A stretch of 64,000 bases of DNA from Lumbricus rubellus (taxonomy: Eukaryota; Annelida; Clitellata; Crassiclitellata; Lumbricidae), in the NCBI GenBank assembly GCA_945859605.1, contig OX243822.1, positions 6,985,860 to 7,049,859 on the forward strand, written 5' to 3'. Shown piece after piece: positions 62,445 to 64,000 of the stretch; the first letter of the stretch is position 1, and the number at the start of each line of letters is the position of its first letter. Below the pieces are notes generated by a model. The model did not search any database, had not been told where the DNA came from, and was given only the letters and a program-made list of their open reading frames with translations. The position numbers and the translations under genes were made by a program.

Positions 62445-64000
62445 TCAGCGTTTCCGTGTTTGTTTCTTAGATCCACGAGTGCTTAAAGTCTGCTCCGAGA
62501 CCAGCTCTTCGTCCGCCCCGTCCACCAGATTGTCCTTCTCAGTAGCTTCATAACTCTTCCACAGGTCCAGACTTTCTTTCTCGCGCGAAAGCAGCGGCCA
62601 GTTCACCGTCGCGACCCGGTTAATGTCGTTACTGGTGGCGTCTGGTGAGGCAGTAACCCTCTCCTGAGATTTCAGGTTTTGACTGGTGCTTTTTCTTCCA
62701 TGTGACTCTGCTGGTGGCGGGGTCGAGTCGAGAACACTGGCGTACAGTGGTTTCCTGCTGGCCATAGTTGGAGACGTGACCGTTGACGACTTGAGATTGC
62801 CGGCTGATCCATTTGATGGTTTGCTGTCAACACTATCCGTGAAGTTCATCGAGCTTGCCACTGGGCGAGTCATCTGACCTTCCTGTCTCGTTCGCAGAAC
62901 GTGCAGCAGAATACTCGACCTTCTGTCCATGGGCTTCCGGCTTGATTCATTTGCCGGTGGGATCTGGGCCAAGGACGGGGACCGGTCGCTAGCTGCGGTA
63001 CCCAAGCTCGACCTGGACGTTAGACTCGGTTGGGAGCGACTCGATTGGTTGACATTTTGAAACGTTGGCTGTGGTACTGCCGCAGTCGACATGGATGTGT
63101 CGGGCGTGGGCGCTATTGACGCTGATGCTGATGTTGTTGGTGCGGTCGTAACTGACGGTGTAGCCGCTGCTTCTGCGCCTGACATGGGTGGCTCGGTGGT
63201 GGCAAGAGAATCCGGAAGGCTGGCGGTGAACGCGACGGTTGTTTTTCCTGGTGTGTGACTTGGTCTGATGACGAAAGATGCGGGGAAGGTCGTATTAGGG
63301 GGCAACCCTGGTATCTTGGCTGGAACATTCAACGGCGTCTTAGATGCAATGGTCACTGGTGGTACCGTGACTGCCGATGAGGATAACGCCGGTGCGGCAT
63401 TCATCAGCAGAGGTGCCAAAGGCCCGGATGGTCTCATCTCTGAGCCCACCGTCGTACTGGACTCCAGTGGTGATTTAAACGACACCCTTGAAGTAGAAGG
63501 AGGCCCAACCATAGGCGATGTCGGACCTGCTGATGACGCCTGAGTCAGGGATGCATACGCCTGCTGGAATGCCGTTGATAACTCGGACGGTCTTACCTCA
63601 GAGCCCATATTCTTACTGGACTCTAATGGTGATTTAAATGACACCCTTGAAGTAGAAGTTGGTCCGCCTTTCGGTATCGTTGTACCTGCGGATGAGATAT
63701 TTGTGAGAGAGGTATTTGGCGGAAAGGATGACATTGTTTGGGGCGTCTGTCTCGAATCAGAACCTGGTGTGGTTGCAGACATTGCTGTCTTATACGATCC
63801 TTGTGAAGATGGGTCATTCACTGGTGTGTTCGCAGCTGCGGCGGAAGATTGCACCGGTGTGGTATATAGCGGCAAAGATGATGTTTCTCGGGCAGTCTGT
63901 CTTGAATCAGAGACTGTTGGTGTATTTGCTGCTGAAGAAGATAGCGCCAGTGTCCTGTATGGCGGTAAAGTCGCTGATTCTTGTGTCGTAGTTTGTCTTG
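62445..64000 (-). CDS. R7: last exon of an R5-type receptor (partial)
   Basis: Open on the minus strand from the window edge to the stop at 62445-62447. I treat it as the terminal cytoplasmic exon because the sequence aligns with R5 from the TLPPYR(T)LALSSSAANTP region to the KQTRKR end. It has two visible RVSF-KSP motifs and the conserved DRRSSILLHVLRTR and NRVATVNWPLLSREKESLDL blocks. It has an insertion relative to R5 (around KTPLNVPAKIPGLPPNTTF). No frameshift is seen. The upstream ectodomain and membrane exons must lie beyond the window. Confidence 0.8.
   Translation of the reverse strand, partial: RQTTTQESATLPPYRTLALSSSAANTPTVSDSRQTARETSSLPLYTTPVQSSAAAANTPVNDPSSQGSYKTAMSATTPGSDSRQTPQTMSSFPPNTSLTNISSAGTTIPKGGPTSTSRVSFKSPLESSKNMGSEVRPSELSTAFQQAYASLTQASSAGPTSPMVGPPSTSRVSFKSPLESSTTVGSEMRPSGPLAPLLMNAAPALSSSAVTVPPVTIASKTPLNVPAKIPGLPPNTTFPASFVIRPSHTPGKTTVAFTASLPDSLATTEPPMSGAEAAATPSVTTAPTTSASASIAPTPDTSMSTAAVPQPTFQNVNQSSRSQPSLTSRSSLGTAASDRSPSLAQIPPANESSRKPMDRRSSILLHVLRTRQEGQMTRPVASSMNFTDSVDSKPSNGSAGNLKSSTVTSPTMASRKPLYASVLDSTPPPAESHGRKSTSQNLKSQERVTASPDATSNDINRVATVNWPLLSREKESLDLWKSYEATEKDNLVDGADEELVSEQTLSTRGSKKQTRKR

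Overview
This is a eukaryotic window: spliced genes with GT-AG (and two GC-AG) introns, long introns full of microsatellites, and many short interspersed and DNA-transposon repeats. There is no bacterial or viral gene organisation. The repeat style (many TAGGCCTA and TACATGTA words, tRNA-derived SINEs, hAT-like MITEs) suggests a marine invertebrate, perhaps an echinoderm or other deuterostome. That assignment is an inference with modest confidence.

Almost all coding sequence belongs to one cluster of seven related single-pass membrane receptors, called R1-R7 here. R1 (3285-8346), R2 (10895-14497) and R3 (17188-20295) are short forms on the + strand, forming a tandem array: signal peptide, long charged ectodomain, transmembrane helix, low-complexity tail. 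R4 (23483-34934, +), R5 (36646-47697, +), R6 (60572-48840, -) and R7 (only the last exon visible, 64000-62445, -) are long forms. In R4-R6 the ectodomain carries a low-complexity N-terminal part, one Ig-like domain, an unrecognised cysteine-containing region over three exons, and a GCC2/GCC3 (ephrin-receptor-like) cysteine-rich module. These are followed by one transmembrane helix and a 740-1030 residue Ser/Thr/Pro/Ala-rich tail. Every exon join was checked by hand: lengths and phases close exactly, giving 731, 646, 696, 1390, 1498 and 1694 residues for R1-R6.

All six complete genes have the same plan: a non-coding first exon just downstream of a CRE (TGACGTCA), a first coding exon ending in phase 1, a transmembrane exon going from phase 1 to 2, a short juxtamembrane exon going from 2 to 0, and a terminal tail exon. 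In R1, R2, R4 and R6 the CRE sits five bases after an RFX/X-box-like GGCAAC; the R5 half-site is degenerate and R3 has an X-box plus three CREs. The long forms look like the short form with four extra exons. The tails fall into two classes. R4 and R6 share a highly conserved segment of about 85 residues with a globular look. R5 and R7 share repeated RVSF (PP1-docking-like) motifs and a different C-terminus.

Layout: 0.6-14.6 kb is a tandem duplication holding R1 and R2; 14.6-22 kb is a more diverged third unit with R3; 22.2-35.4 kb is R4; 36.1-48 kb is R5; R5 and R6 converge near 48 kb; 48.8-61.1 kb is R6; R7 enters from the right edge. Introns and spacers hold several MITE families with readable 8-bp target duplications, two types of tRNA-like or composite SINE, three non-LTR reverse-transcriptase fragments, one decayed TA-target DNA transposon, and long tetranucleotide repeats. 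I could not assign the receptors to a named family. CRE plus RFX promoters, a tandem multigene arrangement and variable ectodomains make recognition in gametes, ciliated cells or immune cells a reasonable hypothesis.
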